From contig NZ_JAQSDN010000035.1 of the NCBI RefSeq assembly GCF_029945925.1, forward strand, positions 62,001 through 126,000: a stretch of 64,000 nucleotides of DNA, written 5' to 3'. The notes beneath the pieces are model-generated. The model did no database searches, was not told where the DNA came from, and saw only the letters and a program-made list of their open reading frames with translations. A program made the position numbers and the translations under genes. Within the stretch, counting starts at the first letter, position 1, and the number at the start of each line of letters is the position of its first letter. The stretch is from Polaromonas sp. (GTDB taxonomy: Bacteria; Pseudomonadota; Gammaproteobacteria; Burkholderiales; Burkholderiaceae_C). Shown piece after piece: positions 50,101 through 59,140 of this stretch.

Positions 50101-50832
50101 ATGAGCACCACCGCCGACCTGGTTCTTCTGCTGAAGAAGGAACTCAAAGCCGTCCACATGACCTATGCCGATCTCGCGGCCAAGCTGGGCATGGCGGAGT
50201 CCAGCGTCAAACGCATGCTGGCCAAAGGCGATATGCCGCTGTCGCGCATCGATGCCATCTGCCGCGCGCTGAAACTGGACTTTGCCGAACTGGCCAGGCG
50301 AGTGGCCGATGCCCAGCCCCTGCTGGCCGAGCTGACGCAGGCACAGGAAAAAGCCGTGGTGGCCGACAAGAAGCTCCTGCTCACCGCGATCTGCGTGTTG
50401 TCGCAATGGACGCTGGAGCAGATCACGGGCAGCTACCGCCTGTCGCAGGCCGAATGTGTCAAATACCTGGTGCAGCTCGATCACATCGGCATCATCGAGC
50501 TCAAGCCGCAGAACCGCTACCGACTCAAACTCGCCAAGACCTTCCGCTGGCGGCCGCACGGGCCGGTGATGGACTACTTCAGGGACAACGCCCTGATGGA
50601 CTACTTCTCGGGTGGTTTTGATGGCAGCGGAGAAGGCCTGCTATTGGTGCACGGTTCCATCAGCCGCAGCCTCGCGCCGTCGTTTCTCGAACGCATGCAG
50701 CGTGTCGCGCAGGATTTTGCGCAGCAACACCAAGCCGACCAGAAACTCGCCGAGAAAGACCGCGAAGGTTACACCCTGCTGCTGGCGATGCGAAGCTGGG
50801 AATTCGAAGCCTTTGCGGCCTTGCGGCGTTGA
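50101..50832 (+). CDS. XRE-family transcriptional regulator
   Basis: This 243-residue protein has an N-terminal XRE HTH (MTYADLAAKLGMAESSVKRM near residues 20-40) and a longer C-terminal domain of unknown fold with a second HTH-like stretch around residues 105-140. It is transcribed away from the CREST hydrolase gene and probably controls it. The ATG at 50101 is preferred to an in-frame ATG three codons upstream. Confidence 0.8.
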   Translation: MSTTADLVLLLKKELKAVHMTYADLAAKLGMAESSVKRMLAKGDMPLSRIDAICRALKLDFAELARRVADAQPLLAELTQAQEKAVVADKKLLLTAICVLSQWTLEQITGSYRLSQAECVKYLVQLDHIGIIELKPQNRYRLKLAKTFRWRPHGPVMDYFRDNALMDYFSGGFDGSGEGLLLVHGSISRSLAPSFLERMQRVAQDFAQQHQADQKLAEKDREGYTLLLAMRSWEFEAFAALRR

Positions 50833-50869
50833 TGTTGCACACCCCTGTTGCCGCTCACTGCGTGTAGCG

Positions 50870-50932
50870 GCCTCTCCCCTTGCAGGGGACGGCGCCTGCA
50901 GACCGGCAAAGCCGGATCTGCGGCCCCTGCCA
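50870..50932. repeat. GC-rich intergenic repeat, copy C (inverted)
   Basis: Read on the minus strand it contains GGCAGGGGCCGCAGATCCGG, then CTTTGCCGGTCTGCAGG and an imperfect CCCCTGCAAGGGG palindrome. CTACACGCAGTGAGCG (50852-50867 on the minus strand) follows, and the same 16 bases also occur at 56491-56506. This confirms common origin with the repeat downstream of the VOC gene. Confidence 0.75.
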
Positions 50933-50967
50933 GGAGGGACTCTTCATCTCGACCCCGATGGTGCTTG

Positions 50968-52248
50968 TCAATCCGCTGCGGTAAACACCGTCAGCACGCC
51001 GGTGTAGCCATAGAGGTTGTGGCGCGCAATTTCGCCGCCGGCAAAAAACCCGACGAGCGGCACGTCGCCGAGGGCACGCCGCACAATCTGCAGCTCGGCG
51101 CTGGGCGCACCGAAGTGTGGGCCGCCGCGCCCGGCGCAGCTGATGTAGATCGCGCCGGCGATGCGCCGGGCCGGGTGCGGGGCCGACTCGGCCTCGGACG
51201 CACTCAGCGCACTGGCGACTTCCAGCGTCAACTCCTCCGGCTCCAGCTCCTCGCGGATTTCGGCGCAGACGCGCACCAGGTCGGCGCGCGCCGCCTCGGC
51301 ATTGCGTTCGCAAAAAGCCAGCCTCATGCCCGGGCTGGGCACCTCGGCAATGGCCACGCCCTGGCGCGCCGGGTCCAGGCCGATGATGTGGCGCACCAGC
51401 ACATCGGCCCCGAACTGGCCCGGACGCCGGATCCGGCCGTCCTGCAGGGCGGCGTCAGCGCTGCTCAGCCCGACCAGCGTGGTCCGTACTTTTTCGAGCG
51501 CCTCACGCGGCGCATCGAGCGACACGCCGAGGTCGGCCAGCATCACGTCAAGCGCGCTCTGGCCGTCCAGTTCTGTCACCACGTTGGCGTCGCAGGCGGT
51601 GATCTCGTGCTCCCGTGAAACCGGCTGGCAGCCTTGGGTCACGCGCGACATCAGGCCGGCGCCCTGGGCAAAAGCCACCCCGCTCAGGCCGCCGCTGAAC
51701 ACCCCACTGGCGGCGCCCTGCCCCTTCACATTGCCGCTGCCGCTGAGCGCGAACTGGACCGCCTTGCCGCGGCTCGAGGCCAGCCCGCCAAACACATACC
51801 CGCTGCTGGTGCGCTCGGCCATCTCGGCAATCAGCTCAGCCACGTCGGGGGTACCGGCATCGGCATGCACCAGCGCGGTGTGGGCCTGGAAATGGCTGGC
51901 GCCGGGCGGCGGCAGGGGCGACACGCCGGAAAACACGCGGTACTGGTCTGACGGCAGCTCGCACAACATCACCGCCAGCGCGGGCTCGTCGAAATACTCG
52001 ACGTTGTTCGACGCGATGCCGATGCCGACCGTGCCTGCCCAGTCGGTGATTTCAGGCAGCTCGGCACCGAGGAAGTCGAGGATGTCCTGCGCCTGCGCGG
52101 TGTAGTGGTCGGTGATGTAAAGCAGGCCCAGGCCCGGTGAGCTGGCATAACCGTGCAAGGCCATCTGCGCGCGCAGCTGGGCCAGCACCAAGCCGGCCGC
52201 CATGCGCCATTGCGGGTGGGTGGCGTGGCCGTAGGGGAAAAGTTTCAT
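50968..52248 (-). CDS. FIST-domain sensor protein
   Basis: This 426-residue protein has an N-terminal FIST domain and a C-terminal FIST_C domain (GAIYISCAGRGGPHFGAPSA, VPLVGFFAGGEIARHNLYGY). FIST domains are thought to bind small ligands such as amino acids and normally feed a kinase or cyclase. Here no signalling domain is fused and none is encoded alongside. No signal peptide is visible, so it is probably cytoplasmic. Confidence 0.85.
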   Translation of the reverse strand: MKLFPYGHATHPQWRMAAGLVLAQLRAQMALHGYASSPGLGLLYITDHYTAQAQDILDFLGAELPEITDWAGTVGIGIASNNVEYFDEPALAVMLCELPSDQYRVFSGVSPLPPPGASHFQAHTALVHADAGTPDVAELIAEMAERTSSGYVFGGLASSRGKAVQFALSGSGNVKGQGAASGVFSGGLSGVAFAQGAGLMSRVTQGCQPVSREHEITACDANVVTELDGQSALDVMLADLGVSLDAPREALEKVRTTLVGLSSADAALQDGRIRRPGQFGADVLVRHIIGLDPARQGVAIAEVPSPGMRLAFCERNAEAARADLVRVCAEIREELEPEELTLEVASALSASEAESAPHPARRIAGAIYISCAGRGGPHFGAPSAELQIVRRALGDVPLVGFFAGGEIARHNLYGYTGVLTVFTAAD

Positions 52249-52284
52249 GGGCTTGTCAGGGTAGGTTGGCGCTGGCGCACTGCC

Positions 52285-52926
52285 TCACCACTTCGGCAGC
52301 AATCGCTCTCCAGGAAGCACATCGTACGGCGAGGCCCAGCCGGGCAACCCACGCAGGCGCGCAAGCCACGCCTCGATGTGGGGGTATCGTCCGGCGACCT
52401 CGTAGCCGCTTTCCTCCGGTGGGTAAAACAGGTAGCCGCACAGCGAGAAGTCGGCGATGGTGGACGCCCCGCCGACCATCCACTCGCGCGAGGCCAGATG
52501 TTTGTCGACGATGGCAAACGCGGCGTCCATCCGCGCACGCAGCCAGGCCATCACGGCCGGGTCGGGCGCGGCGGGGCCAAAGGCCTTCATGAAGCGGTAG
52601 GTGGCGAAGTAACTCGTGAACTTGTGGTTGTCGAAAAACAGCCAGCGCAGCACCTCCAGCCTGTCGTCTTCCGTGGCCCCTTCATACGCACCATGTTTCT
52701 TTGCAAGGTAGCCCAGGATGACGCCCGACTGCGTGAGGCGGCGCGTGCCGTCCTCCAGCACCGGCGCCTCACCCATCTCGTTGGTCTGCTCGCGCCAGGG
52801 CCCGGTGCGCGTGACCCCTTTCATGAAGTCCACAAAAACAGGCTCCCAGGGCTGGCCCAGTGCGCGCAGCAGAAAGGCCACCTTGAAGGTGTTGCCCGAC
52901 TGGCAAAAACCATGAAGACGGTACAT
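52285..52926 (-). CDS. glutathione S-transferase
   Basis: This 213-residue protein has the N-terminal thioredoxin-like domain (MYRLHGFCQSGNTFKVAFLL, with Ser or Cys as likely active residue) and a helical C-terminal domain (TIADFSLCGYLFYPPEESGY). It conjugates or reduces substrates with glutathione; the substrate is unknown. It lies 36 bases upstream of the FIST gene on the same strand. Confidence 0.9.
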   Translation of the reverse strand: MYRLHGFCQSGNTFKVAFLLRALGQPWEPVFVDFMKGVTRTGPWREQTNEMGEAPVLEDGTRRLTQSGVILGYLAKKHGAYEGATEDDRLEVLRWLFFDNHKFTSYFATYRFMKAFGPAAPDPAVMAWLRARMDAAFAIVDKHLASREWMVGGASTIADFSLCGYLFYPPEESGYEVAGRYPHIEAWLARLRGLPGWASPYDVLPGERLLPKW

Positions 52927-52985
52927 GGGACGCTTTCTCGCTTTCTTTCAGGTGACTGCCAGCCGGCCACCGGCGCGGCAGGGTT

Positions 52986-53837
52986 TCAACGCGTGGTCTT
53001 GCGCGCCGTCTTGCGCACCGGCGCCTTGGCCTTCGGCTTAGGTTTGGCCCCTGCCGCCGTGGTGGCCGCCGCCGGGGTGGGCCAGGCCTGGCTGCTGCGC
53101 AGGGCGCTGTCCATCGCCGAGCGGGCACCCCGGGCCACGGTTTTGCCGGCGGAATTGGCCATGCCCTTGGCCAGGTCCGTGGCCATGCCGGTGGCGGTTT
53201 TCATCGCGTCCTTGGCGAGGCCGGTGGCCATGTTTTTGGTTGTGCTCATGGTGGTTTTTTGGGCGGCGTCCTGCATGGCCGTGGTGGCGATGTTCTGGAA
53301 CTGCTGCGTCAGCGCGCCCCACCACTGCATCGGATCGACCACGCCGGGCGCAGCTTCGGCGGCTTTTTCAGCCTTGGGCTTCGCGGTTTTGGCCTTCGCG
53401 GCCTTTTCACCGTTCTGGTAACTGGTGGGCGGAACCTCCAGCCCCGAAAACGTCTTTCCCTTGTCGGCCACTTTCTGCACCCCGCCAGCCACCGTATCGG
53501 CGACCTTGAGCTTGAAAGCGTTGGCGACGTCGCCCATGTTGAAATTCATGCCCTTGAGCGTGGCCAGGGTCATCTTCTGGACCTCCAGCGCCTGGATGGT
53601 GGCCTTGAGCGCCATGGCGTTCTGGTCCAGCCAGAACTGGACGGCCTTGAGTTCCTCGATGCGTTTGTCGAGCTCCTCGACATTGAGCGTCGGCGCGACC
53701 CAGTTGCCCAGGTTGGGCAGCTGGGGAATGCTTTGCGACGCGCTGCCGGCGGCCTGCTTGGCAAGGTTCTGCAAAAAGTCAAAGCCCGGAACCAGTTTTC
53801 CGAAACCGGCAAAGGATGGGTTGTCTGCGTCGCTCAT
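52986..53837 (-). CDS. phaM: PhaM-type polyhydroxyalkanoate granule protein
   Basis: This 283-residue protein has the PhaM N-terminus (GFGKLVPGFDFLQNLAKQ), then EELDKRIEELKAVQFWL, an Ala/Lys-rich middle and a basic Pro/Ala/Lys C-terminal tail (about 250-283) suited to DNA binding. PhaM activates PHA synthase and tethers granules to the nucleoid in Ralstonia. It implies PHA storage in this organism. Confidence 0.85.
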   Translation of the reverse strand: MSDADNPSFAGFGKLVPGFDFLQNLAKQAAGSASQSIPQLPNLGNWVAPTLNVEELDKRIEELKAVQFWLDQNAMALKATIQALEVQKMTLATLKGMNFNMGDVANAFKLKVADTVAGGVQKVADKGKTFSGLEVPPTSYQNGEKAAKAKTAKPKAEKAAEAAPGVVDPMQWWGALTQQFQNIATTAMQDAAQKTTMSTTKNMATGLAKDAMKTATGMATDLAKGMANSAGKTVARGARSAMDSALRSSQAWPTPAAATTAAGAKPKPKAKAPVRKTARKTTR

Positions 53838-54044
53838 GCTTGTCTCCTGGTGTTGTACGGCGTGGCCCCCGGTCTGGAGGGCGCCACGGTGGTTTCATTG
53901 TGCAGGGTCGCGGCGGCACGTCAACCCGTTTTTTTCCAAGCCCGGCGCATCGCACCTGCCCAGGCCGCCCACCGGCCGTTTCGCCCTCACCAGCGAATTT
54001 TCAAGAAAAATCAGCTGCCAGCCCTTGACTGGCAAGCGCCACCA

Positions 54045-54061
54045 GCTATTGATTCAATAGC
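54045..54061. repeat. 17-bp dispersed palindrome, copy 5 (perfect)
   Basis: GCTATTGA-T-TCAATAGC is a perfect inverted repeat a few bases downstream of the enoyl-CoA hydratase stop. It is followed by AAATC, as at copy 1. Confidence 0.6.
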
Positions 54062-54064
54062 AAA

Positions 54065-54886
54065 TCAGGCTTTGGGACCGTAGGAAGGCGGGCGGCGCTC
54101 GCGCAGACTGGCCACACCTTCGCGCACGTCGGGGCCGGCAAAACCCATGAACTCCAGCGCCAGCGAGGCGTCGAAGGCCGGCCCGGCCTGGCGCAGCCAG
54201 TTGTTGAGCGCATATTTGGTCCAGCTGATGGCGGTTGACGAACCTGCGGCCAGGCGGTCGGCCACCTCATAGGCCCTGGGTAGCAGTTGTTCGTCGTCCA
54301 CCGCCAGCGACACCAGGCCGATGCGTTCGGCCTCCTCGCCGCTGATCGGCTCGCAAAGCATCAGGTAGTACTTGGCCTTGGCCATGCCGCACAGCAGCGG
54401 CCAGACGATGGCGGCATGGTCGCCGGCGGCCACGCCCAGACGCGTGTGGCCGTCCACAATTTTGGCGCTCTTGGCGGCAATCGAAATATCGGCCAGCAAG
54501 CCCGCCACCAGCCCGGCGCCGACCGCCGGGCCATGCAGGGCACTGACAATCGGTTTGTCGCAGTTGATCACGTTGTAGACCAGGTCGCGTGCTTCCTTCC
54601 AGACGCGGGCGCGCGTTTCAAAATCCTCGGCCATGTCCTGCACCAGGGCGAGGTCGCCGCCGCCGGAAAAACCCAGGCCTTCGCCGCGCAGCACGGCGCA
54701 ACGCACCGAGTCGTCGCTGCCCACATCGCGCCAGATCTGCGCGAGCTCCCGGTGGCCGTCGTGCCCGGCCGTCGGCAGCTTGCCGTTGAGGGCTTTCATC
54801 TGGATGTCCAGCACCGCGCCGCCGACGCCGCGGCGCGTGATGTGCAGGGTCTGGTAGGCGCTGTAATCCATCGTCTGGGCAGTCAT
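54065..54886 (-). CDS. enoyl-CoA hydratase/isomerase family protein
   Basis: This 273-residue crotonase-fold protein has the oxyanion-hole segments [14 protein letters not shown] and [16 protein letters not shown], and the C-terminal trimerisation region. It acts on an acyl-CoA in fatty-acid or aromatic breakdown; the substrate is not determined. GGAG precedes ATG 54886. It is a single gene, with its 3' end marked by the palindrome. Confidence 0.88.
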   Translation of the reverse strand: MTAQTMDYSAYQTLHITRRGVGGAVLDIQMKALNGKLPTAGHDGHRELAQIWRDVGSDDSVRCAVLRGEGLGFSGGGDLALVQDMAEDFETRARVWKEARDLVYNVINCDKPIVSALHGPAVGAGLVAGLLADISIAAKSAKIVDGHTRLGVAAGDHAAIVWPLLCGMAKAKYYLMLCEPISGEEAERIGLVSLAVDDEQLLPRAYEVADRLAAGSSTAISWTKYALNNWLRQAGPAFDASLALEFMGFAGPDVREGVASLRERRPPSYGPKA

Positions 54887-55021
54887 GGTGTCTCCGTCGG
54901 GTGGCAAAAGGAATGCCCGAATTGTGCCCTGCACAGATCGGGGGCCGCCCGCTTGACCTTCATCAACCGGGGGCATGACGCCGTGGCGCATGATGGAGGC
55001 GAATACAAGAAGGAATGCCCC

Positions 55022-55390
55022 ATGGACAAACAACACACCGTGCCCTACCAACAGCAATTGCTGGACATGCGCACCGCCCTGCTCGCACAGATTTCTGCGC
55101 AGCGTGGCGGCACCGTCAGCCGCGCTGACGCCGCCGCCGACCATTTCGGCCAGCCCGAGGACTCGCGTGCCCAGGTGGCCACCGAACGCGAACTCGAGTT
55201 CGCCTTGGGCGAGCGTGAAACGGCCGAACTCACCGCGATCGACGCGGCACTGGCCCGCATCGAAGCCGGGACCTATGGACAATGCACCGACTGCGGCGTC
55301 ACCATTCCAGCCGCCAGGCTGCAGGCCAGCCCCGAAGCATGGCGCTGCATCGCCTGCCAGGAAAAAGCCGAACAAACACGCCCCGCCTGA
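55022..55390 (+). CDS. TraR/DksA-family zinc-finger protein
   Basis: This 122-residue protein has an N-terminal coiled coil and a C4 zinc finger ([13 protein letters not shown] and CIACQ near residues 85-110) of the TraR/DksA family. Such proteins enter the RNA polymerase secondary channel and can alter ribosomal or stress promoters. It is shorter than DksA, closer to TraR or YbiI. AAGGA lies 7 bases before the ATG. It is followed by a 124-residue gene after 44 bases. Confidence 0.85.
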   Translation: MDKQHTVPYQQQLLDMRTALLAQISAQRGGTVSRADAAADHFGQPEDSRAQVATERELEFALGERETAELTAIDAALARIEAGTYGQCTDCGVTIPAARLQASPEAWRCIACQEKAEQTRPA

Positions 55391-55434
55391 CCCCCTTTTT
55401 CTTTTCCCCTTCTTCTTTTTCTACAAAGGATTTC

Positions 55435-55809
55435 ATGAGCACTTTTCACGCCGTTGTCTGGATCGACCAGTCCGAAGCCCATGTGGTGATGTTTGACCGC
55501 GAACACATGGAAGCCCAGCGCATCAAGTCGCGCACACACCACAAGCACCAGGGCAAGGTTGACGACAGCGCCGCTTTTTTCGCCGACGTGGCCCGGGCAC
55601 TGAATGGCACGCATGAAGTGCTGCTCACCGGCCCCGGCCTGGTGCGCAACCAGTTCCGCGACTGGTGCAGCAGCCACCTGCCGGCCGTGGCCGACAGCGT
55701 GGTGGACTCGGTGGTCACCGACCATCCGAGCGACGCCCAGCTGGTCGCGCTGGCCCGCCAGTACTTCAAGAAGTTCGACAACATGGCGGCCGATCCTTCG
55801 ACCGTCTGA
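55435..55809 (+). CDS. conserved 124-residue protein, possibly translation-related
   Basis: The protein begins MSTFHAVVWIDQSEAHVVMF and contains LLTGPGLVRNQFRDW and VVTDHPSDAQLVALARQYF. From memory, it is annotated in related genomes as a translational machinery protein, and its fold resembles an eRF1-like domain; that assignment is weak. It is probably cotranscribed with the TraR/DksA-like gene. Confidence 0.7.
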   Translation: MSTFHAVVWIDQSEAHVVMFDREHMEAQRIKSRTHHKHQGKVDDSAAFFADVARALNGTHEVLLTGPGLVRNQFRDWCSSHLPAVADSVVDSVVTDHPSDAQLVALARQYFKKFDNMAADPSTV

Positions 55810-55870
55810 ACTCCGGATTTTTTCGCCGGGGGCCGCACCCGGCGGCGCGCAGGCTGCTATCCTTGACCGG

Positions 55871-56284
55871 ATGCGCAGCCTTTTTCATTTCGCCTTCAAC
55901 ATCACCGATCTCGACGAGGCCCGCCGTTTCTACGGCGGCGTGCTCGGCTGCGCCGAAGGCCGCAGCACCGATAGCTGGGTCGATTTCGATTTCATGGGCC
56001 ACCAGCTCTCGCTGCACCTGGGCCAGCCTTTCAAGACCGAACGCACCGGCCACGTCGGCGACACGCTGGTGCCCATGCCGCATTTCGGGCTGGTCCTGGC
56101 GCTGCCCGACTGGCAGGCCATGGCCAAGCGCCTGCAGGCAGCGGGTACCGACTTCCTGTTTGCGCCGCAGGTGCGTTTTGAAGGCCAGCCGGGCGAGCAG
56201 TGGACCATGTTTTTCTGCGACCCGTTTGGCAACCCGCTGGAGATCAAGGGCTTCCGTGATCTGGACGCGATTTACGCCTCATGA
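55871..56284 (+). CDS. VOC-family (glyoxalase/dioxygenase fold) protein
   Basis: This 137-residue protein has paired beta-alpha-beta-beta-beta units of the VOC superfamily (HFAFNITDLDEARRFYGG and WTMFFCDPFGNPLEIKG, the latter with a metal-ligand Glu). Family members include glyoxalases, dioxygenases and resistance proteins. The substrate is unknown. Confidence 0.85.
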   Translation: MRSLFHFAFNITDLDEARRFYGGVLGCAEGRSTDSWVDFDFMGHQLSLHLGQPFKTERTGHVGDTLVPMPHFGLVLALPDWQAMAKRLQAAGTDFLFAPQVRFEGQPGEQWTMFFCDPFGNPLEIKGFRDLDAIYAS

Positions 56285-56342
56285 GGATGGGCAGTTGAGC
56301 ACGCCGGCGCGCAGTAGGCAACCAAGGGAACTCTCCATTCAA

Positions 56343-56506
56343 GCAGGGGCCGCGGATCTGGCTTTGCCAGTCCGCAGGCGCAGCGCCCCCCGAGGGGCTG
56401 GAGCCTGCGGCTTCAAAGCTGACCGCGCAGCTTTGGACAGGCGACAGAAGCGAAGCCTCCGGCGAGCGGCGGCCTGCAAGGCCTCGGGAACTACACGCAG
56501 TGAGCG
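56343..56506. repeat. GC-rich intergenic repeat, copy D (long)
   Basis: GCAGGGGCCGCGGATCTGGC, then TTTGCCAGTCCGCAGGCG and a CCCCGAGGGG palindrome (to 56401) match copies A and C. The 16-base end CTACACGCAGTGAGCG recurs at 56491-56506, separated by about 90 extra bases. This occupies most of the 236-base gap between the VOC and marC genes. Confidence 0.75.
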
Positions 56507-56521
56507 ACCGTGGGGGCTGAC

Positions 56522-57127
56522 ATGACTTACACCTTTGCCTCGGCCACCATCCTGCTGCTGCTGATCACCGATCCCCTGGGCAACATCCCGATATTTGCCA
56601 ACGCGCTGCGCCACGTCGCGCCCGAGCGGCGCGCCTTCGTGATCCTGCGCGAGGTGCTGATCGCTTTCCTGCTGCTGCTGGCCTTCATGTTTGTCGGCGA
56701 CGGCTTCCTGCGCGTGATGAACCTCAGCGAACTCTCGCTGCAGATCGCCGGTGCGGTCATCCTGTTTCTGATCGCCTTGCGCATGATTTTTCCTGGCGGC
56801 CACCCGGAAGCGGAGCCGCTGCAGGGTGAACCCCTGATCGTGCCGCTGGCCATTCCCGCGCTGGCCGGGCCTTCGGCGCTGGCCACGGTGCTGCTGCTGG
56901 TATCGCAGGCGCCGGCCCGGCGCATGGAGTGGGTGGCGGCGCTGTGCGTCACCATGGCCGTGTGCGCCGTGGTGCTGGTGCTGGCCGAACGCATCCAGCG
57001 CGTGCTGGGAGACAGACTGGTGATGGCGTTTGAACGCCTGATGGGTCTGATCCTGGTGGCGATTTCGGTCGAGATGCTGCTGCGCGGCATCCAGCTGTTC
57101 ATCACCCAGACGCGCGCTGCGGGCTGA
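56522..57127 (+). CDS. MarC-family integral membrane protein
   Basis: This 201-residue protein of the UPF0056/MarC family has six membrane helices (ITDPLGNIPIFANALRHVA and VPLAIPALAGPSALATVLLL are diagnostic). The transport function is unproven; MarC is not required for multiple antibiotic resistance. ATG 56522 fits the family better than the upstream GTG. Confidence 0.88.
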   Translation: MTYTFASATILLLLITDPLGNIPIFANALRHVAPERRAFVILREVLIAFLLLLAFMFVGDGFLRVMNLSELSLQIAGAVILFLIALRMIFPGGHPEAEPLQGEPLIVPLAIPALAGPSALATVLLLVSQAPARRMEWVAALCVTMAVCAVVLVLAERIQRVLGDRLVMAFERLMGLILVAISVEMLLRGIQLFITQTRAAG

Positions 57128-57147
57128 GGGGCACGCGGCCCCGCCCT

Positions 57148-58164
57148 TTATTTGACCGGTGCGGCCGGGACGATTTTCTGCTCGATCGCGCCGAAAATCA
57201 GCTCGCCGTCCTTGCCCTTCATCTCGATGCGGATGGTGTCGCCGTATTTCATGAAGGCCGTCGAGGGCTTGCCGTCCTGGATGGTCTCGATGGCGCGCTT
57301 TTCGGCGATGCAGCTGTAGCCCTTGGGCCAGTCGGTCTTGCCCTTGACCTCGACACCCTTGTTGCTGACGGTGCCGGAGCCGATGATGGAGCCGGCGCGC
57401 ACATTGCGGGTCTTGCAGATGTGGGCGATCAGCTGGCCGAAGTGGAAGGTCATTTCCGGCCCGGCATCACACATGCCGACCTTGCGGCCGTTCCAGGTGC
57501 TTTGCAGCGTCAGGTTCAGGCGGCCGTGGTCCCAGGCGTCGCCGAGTTCATCCAGCGTCACCGCCACCGGGCTGAAGGCCGTGGCCGGCTTGCTCTGGAA
57601 AAAACCAAACCCCTTGGCCAGCTCGTTGGGGATCAGGTTGCGCAGGCTTACGTCGTTGGCCAGCATCACCAGGCGTATGCCTTCGAGCGCCTGCTCGGGC
57701 GTGCTGGTCATGGGCACGTCGCCGGTGATGACCGCGACTTCGGCTTCAAAGTCGATGCCGTAGTCCTCGCTGGGGCAGACCACGTCGTCGCAGGGGCCGA
57801 TGAAGTCGTCGCTGCCGCCCTGGTACATCAGCGGGTCCTTGTAGAAACTGTCGGGCACCTCGGAGTCGCGGGCCTTGCGCACCAGCTCCACATGGTTGAT
57901 GTAGGCCGAGCCGTCGGCCCACTGGTAGGCGCGCGGCAGCGGCGCCATGCAGCGCGCCGGCTCGAACGGAAACGCGTGGCGCGCCTTGCCGTTGTTCAGC
58001 GTGTCGTACAGGTCCTGCAATTGCGGGGCGAGGAAGTTCCAGTCGTCGAGTACCTGCTGCAATCTGGTGGCGATGCCCGTCGCATAATGGGCCGTCGTCA
58101 GGTCACGAGAGACAACCACGAGCTGGCCGTCACGTGAGCCGTCTTTGTAGGTAGCGAGTTTCAT
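57148..58164 (-). CDS. fumarylacetoacetate hydrolase family protein
   Basis: This 338-residue protein has the FAH fold: FEAEVAVITGDVPM (metal-binding acidic residues), SLRNLIPNELAKGFGFFQSK and IIGSGTVSNKGVEVKGK. It cleaves a C-C bond of a beta-diketo acid, possibly fumarylacetoacetate from tyrosine breakdown. AGAGGA precedes the ATG. It is divergent from an IclR regulator that probably controls it. Confidence 0.88.
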   Translation of the reverse strand: MKLATYKDGSRDGQLVVVSRDLTTAHYATGIATRLQQVLDDWNFLAPQLQDLYDTLNNGKARHAFPFEPARCMAPLPRAYQWADGSAYINHVELVRKARDSEVPDSFYKDPLMYQGGSDDFIGPCDDVVCPSEDYGIDFEAEVAVITGDVPMTSTPEQALEGIRLVMLANDVSLRNLIPNELAKGFGFFQSKPATAFSPVAVTLDELGDAWDHGRLNLTLQSTWNGRKVGMCDAGPEMTFHFGQLIAHICKTRNVRAGSIIGSGTVSNKGVEVKGKTDWPKGYSCIAEKRAIETIQDGKPSTAFMKYGDTIRIEMKGKDGELIFGAIEQKIVPAAPVK

Positions 58165-58288
58165 CAGTTTCCTCTGTTCTGGGGGCCGGATAGGTGAAGC
58201 TGATTGCACCCTGCGTACACTCTGCGCTAGAGTTACGATAAGTGAAATCAATTTACCTAAATGTAATTTTTAATTTTAGTCGAATTCC
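58165..58288. promoter_or_regulatory. divergent control region between the FAH and IclR genes
   Basis: This 124-base spacer is A+T-rich on the IclR side (about 58235-58285). GTGAAATCAATTTAC (about 58240-58255) is a weak inverted repeat that could bind the IclR protein. Confidence 0.35.
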
Positions 58289-59140
58289 ATGAAAGAGCGC
58301 AAAACGCCGTCCGCCAACTCGCCAGGCAGCCTGCCCGCCCAGCGCGCAGGCATCCAGTCCGTGGAGGTCGGCTTCAGCCTGCTGCAGGTGCTCAGCGCCT
58401 CGCCGGGCGCGCTGATGCTGCGCGACCTGGCTGCCGCTGCCGGCATGAGTGCCGCCAAGGCGCACCGCTACCTGGTGAGTTTCCAGCGCCTCGAGCTGGT
58501 GACCCAGGACCCGGGCACCACGCGTTACGACCTCGGCCCGGCGGCGCTCAAGCTGGGCCTGGCCTCCCTGTCACGGCTGGACAGCGTCAAGCTCGCGCGC
58601 CAGCGCCTGGGACCGCTGATGGAGCAGATCGGCCAGACCCTGGCGCTGGCGGTGTGGGGCAACCAGGGGCCCACCATCGTGCATTGGGAAGAATCGCCAC
58701 AGGCCGTCACCGTCAACTTGCGCCTCGGCGATGTGATGCCTTTGCTGTCCTCAGCCACCGGCCTGTGTTTCTCCGCCTTCATGGCCCAGCCGTCTGCCGG
58801 GCGGCGGCACCCCCACGACCGTCTTGCCCCCTTGCTCAAAAACGAACTTGCACGCATGCAAAAACTCGCGCGCAAGGATGTTCCCCAAACCATGACCGAG
58901 GTCGCGGCGGTGCTGGAAGAGGTGCGCCAGCGTGGTCTGGCCCGCGTGGTGGACACCCTGCTGCCCGGGGTGGCCGGATTCTGCGCGCCGGTGTTCGACG
59001 CCGACGGCCACCTGGTGCTGGGCATGGTGGCGATGGGCTCGCTGGCCAGCTTCGACCCGGCCTGGGACGGCGCCGTGGCCCGGCCGCTGGCGGCGGCCGC
59101 ACGGCAACTTTCCGCCGATCTGGGATTCACAGGGGCATGA
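58289..59140 (+). CDS. IclR-family transcriptional regulator
   Basis: This 283-residue regulator has the IclR winged HTH (LMLRDLAAAAGMSAAKAHRY near residues 42-61) and the IclR effector-binding domain (GVAGFCAPVFDADGHLVLGM). It probably controls the divergent fumarylacetoacetase-family gene. Its stop overlaps the DUF3108 start (ATGA), an unexpected pairing. Confidence 0.88.
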   Translation: MKERKTPSANSPGSLPAQRAGIQSVEVGFSLLQVLSASPGALMLRDLAAAAGMSAAKAHRYLVSFQRLELVTQDPGTTRYDLGPAALKLGLASLSRLDSVKLARQRLGPLMEQIGQTLALAVWGNQGPTIVHWEESPQAVTVNLRLGDVMPLLSSATGLCFSAFMAQPSAGRRHPHDRLAPLLKNELARMQKLARKDVPQTMTEVAAVLEEVRQRGLARVVDTLLPGVAGFCAPVFDADGHLVLGMVAMGSLASFDPAWDGAVARPLAAAARQLSADLGFTGA

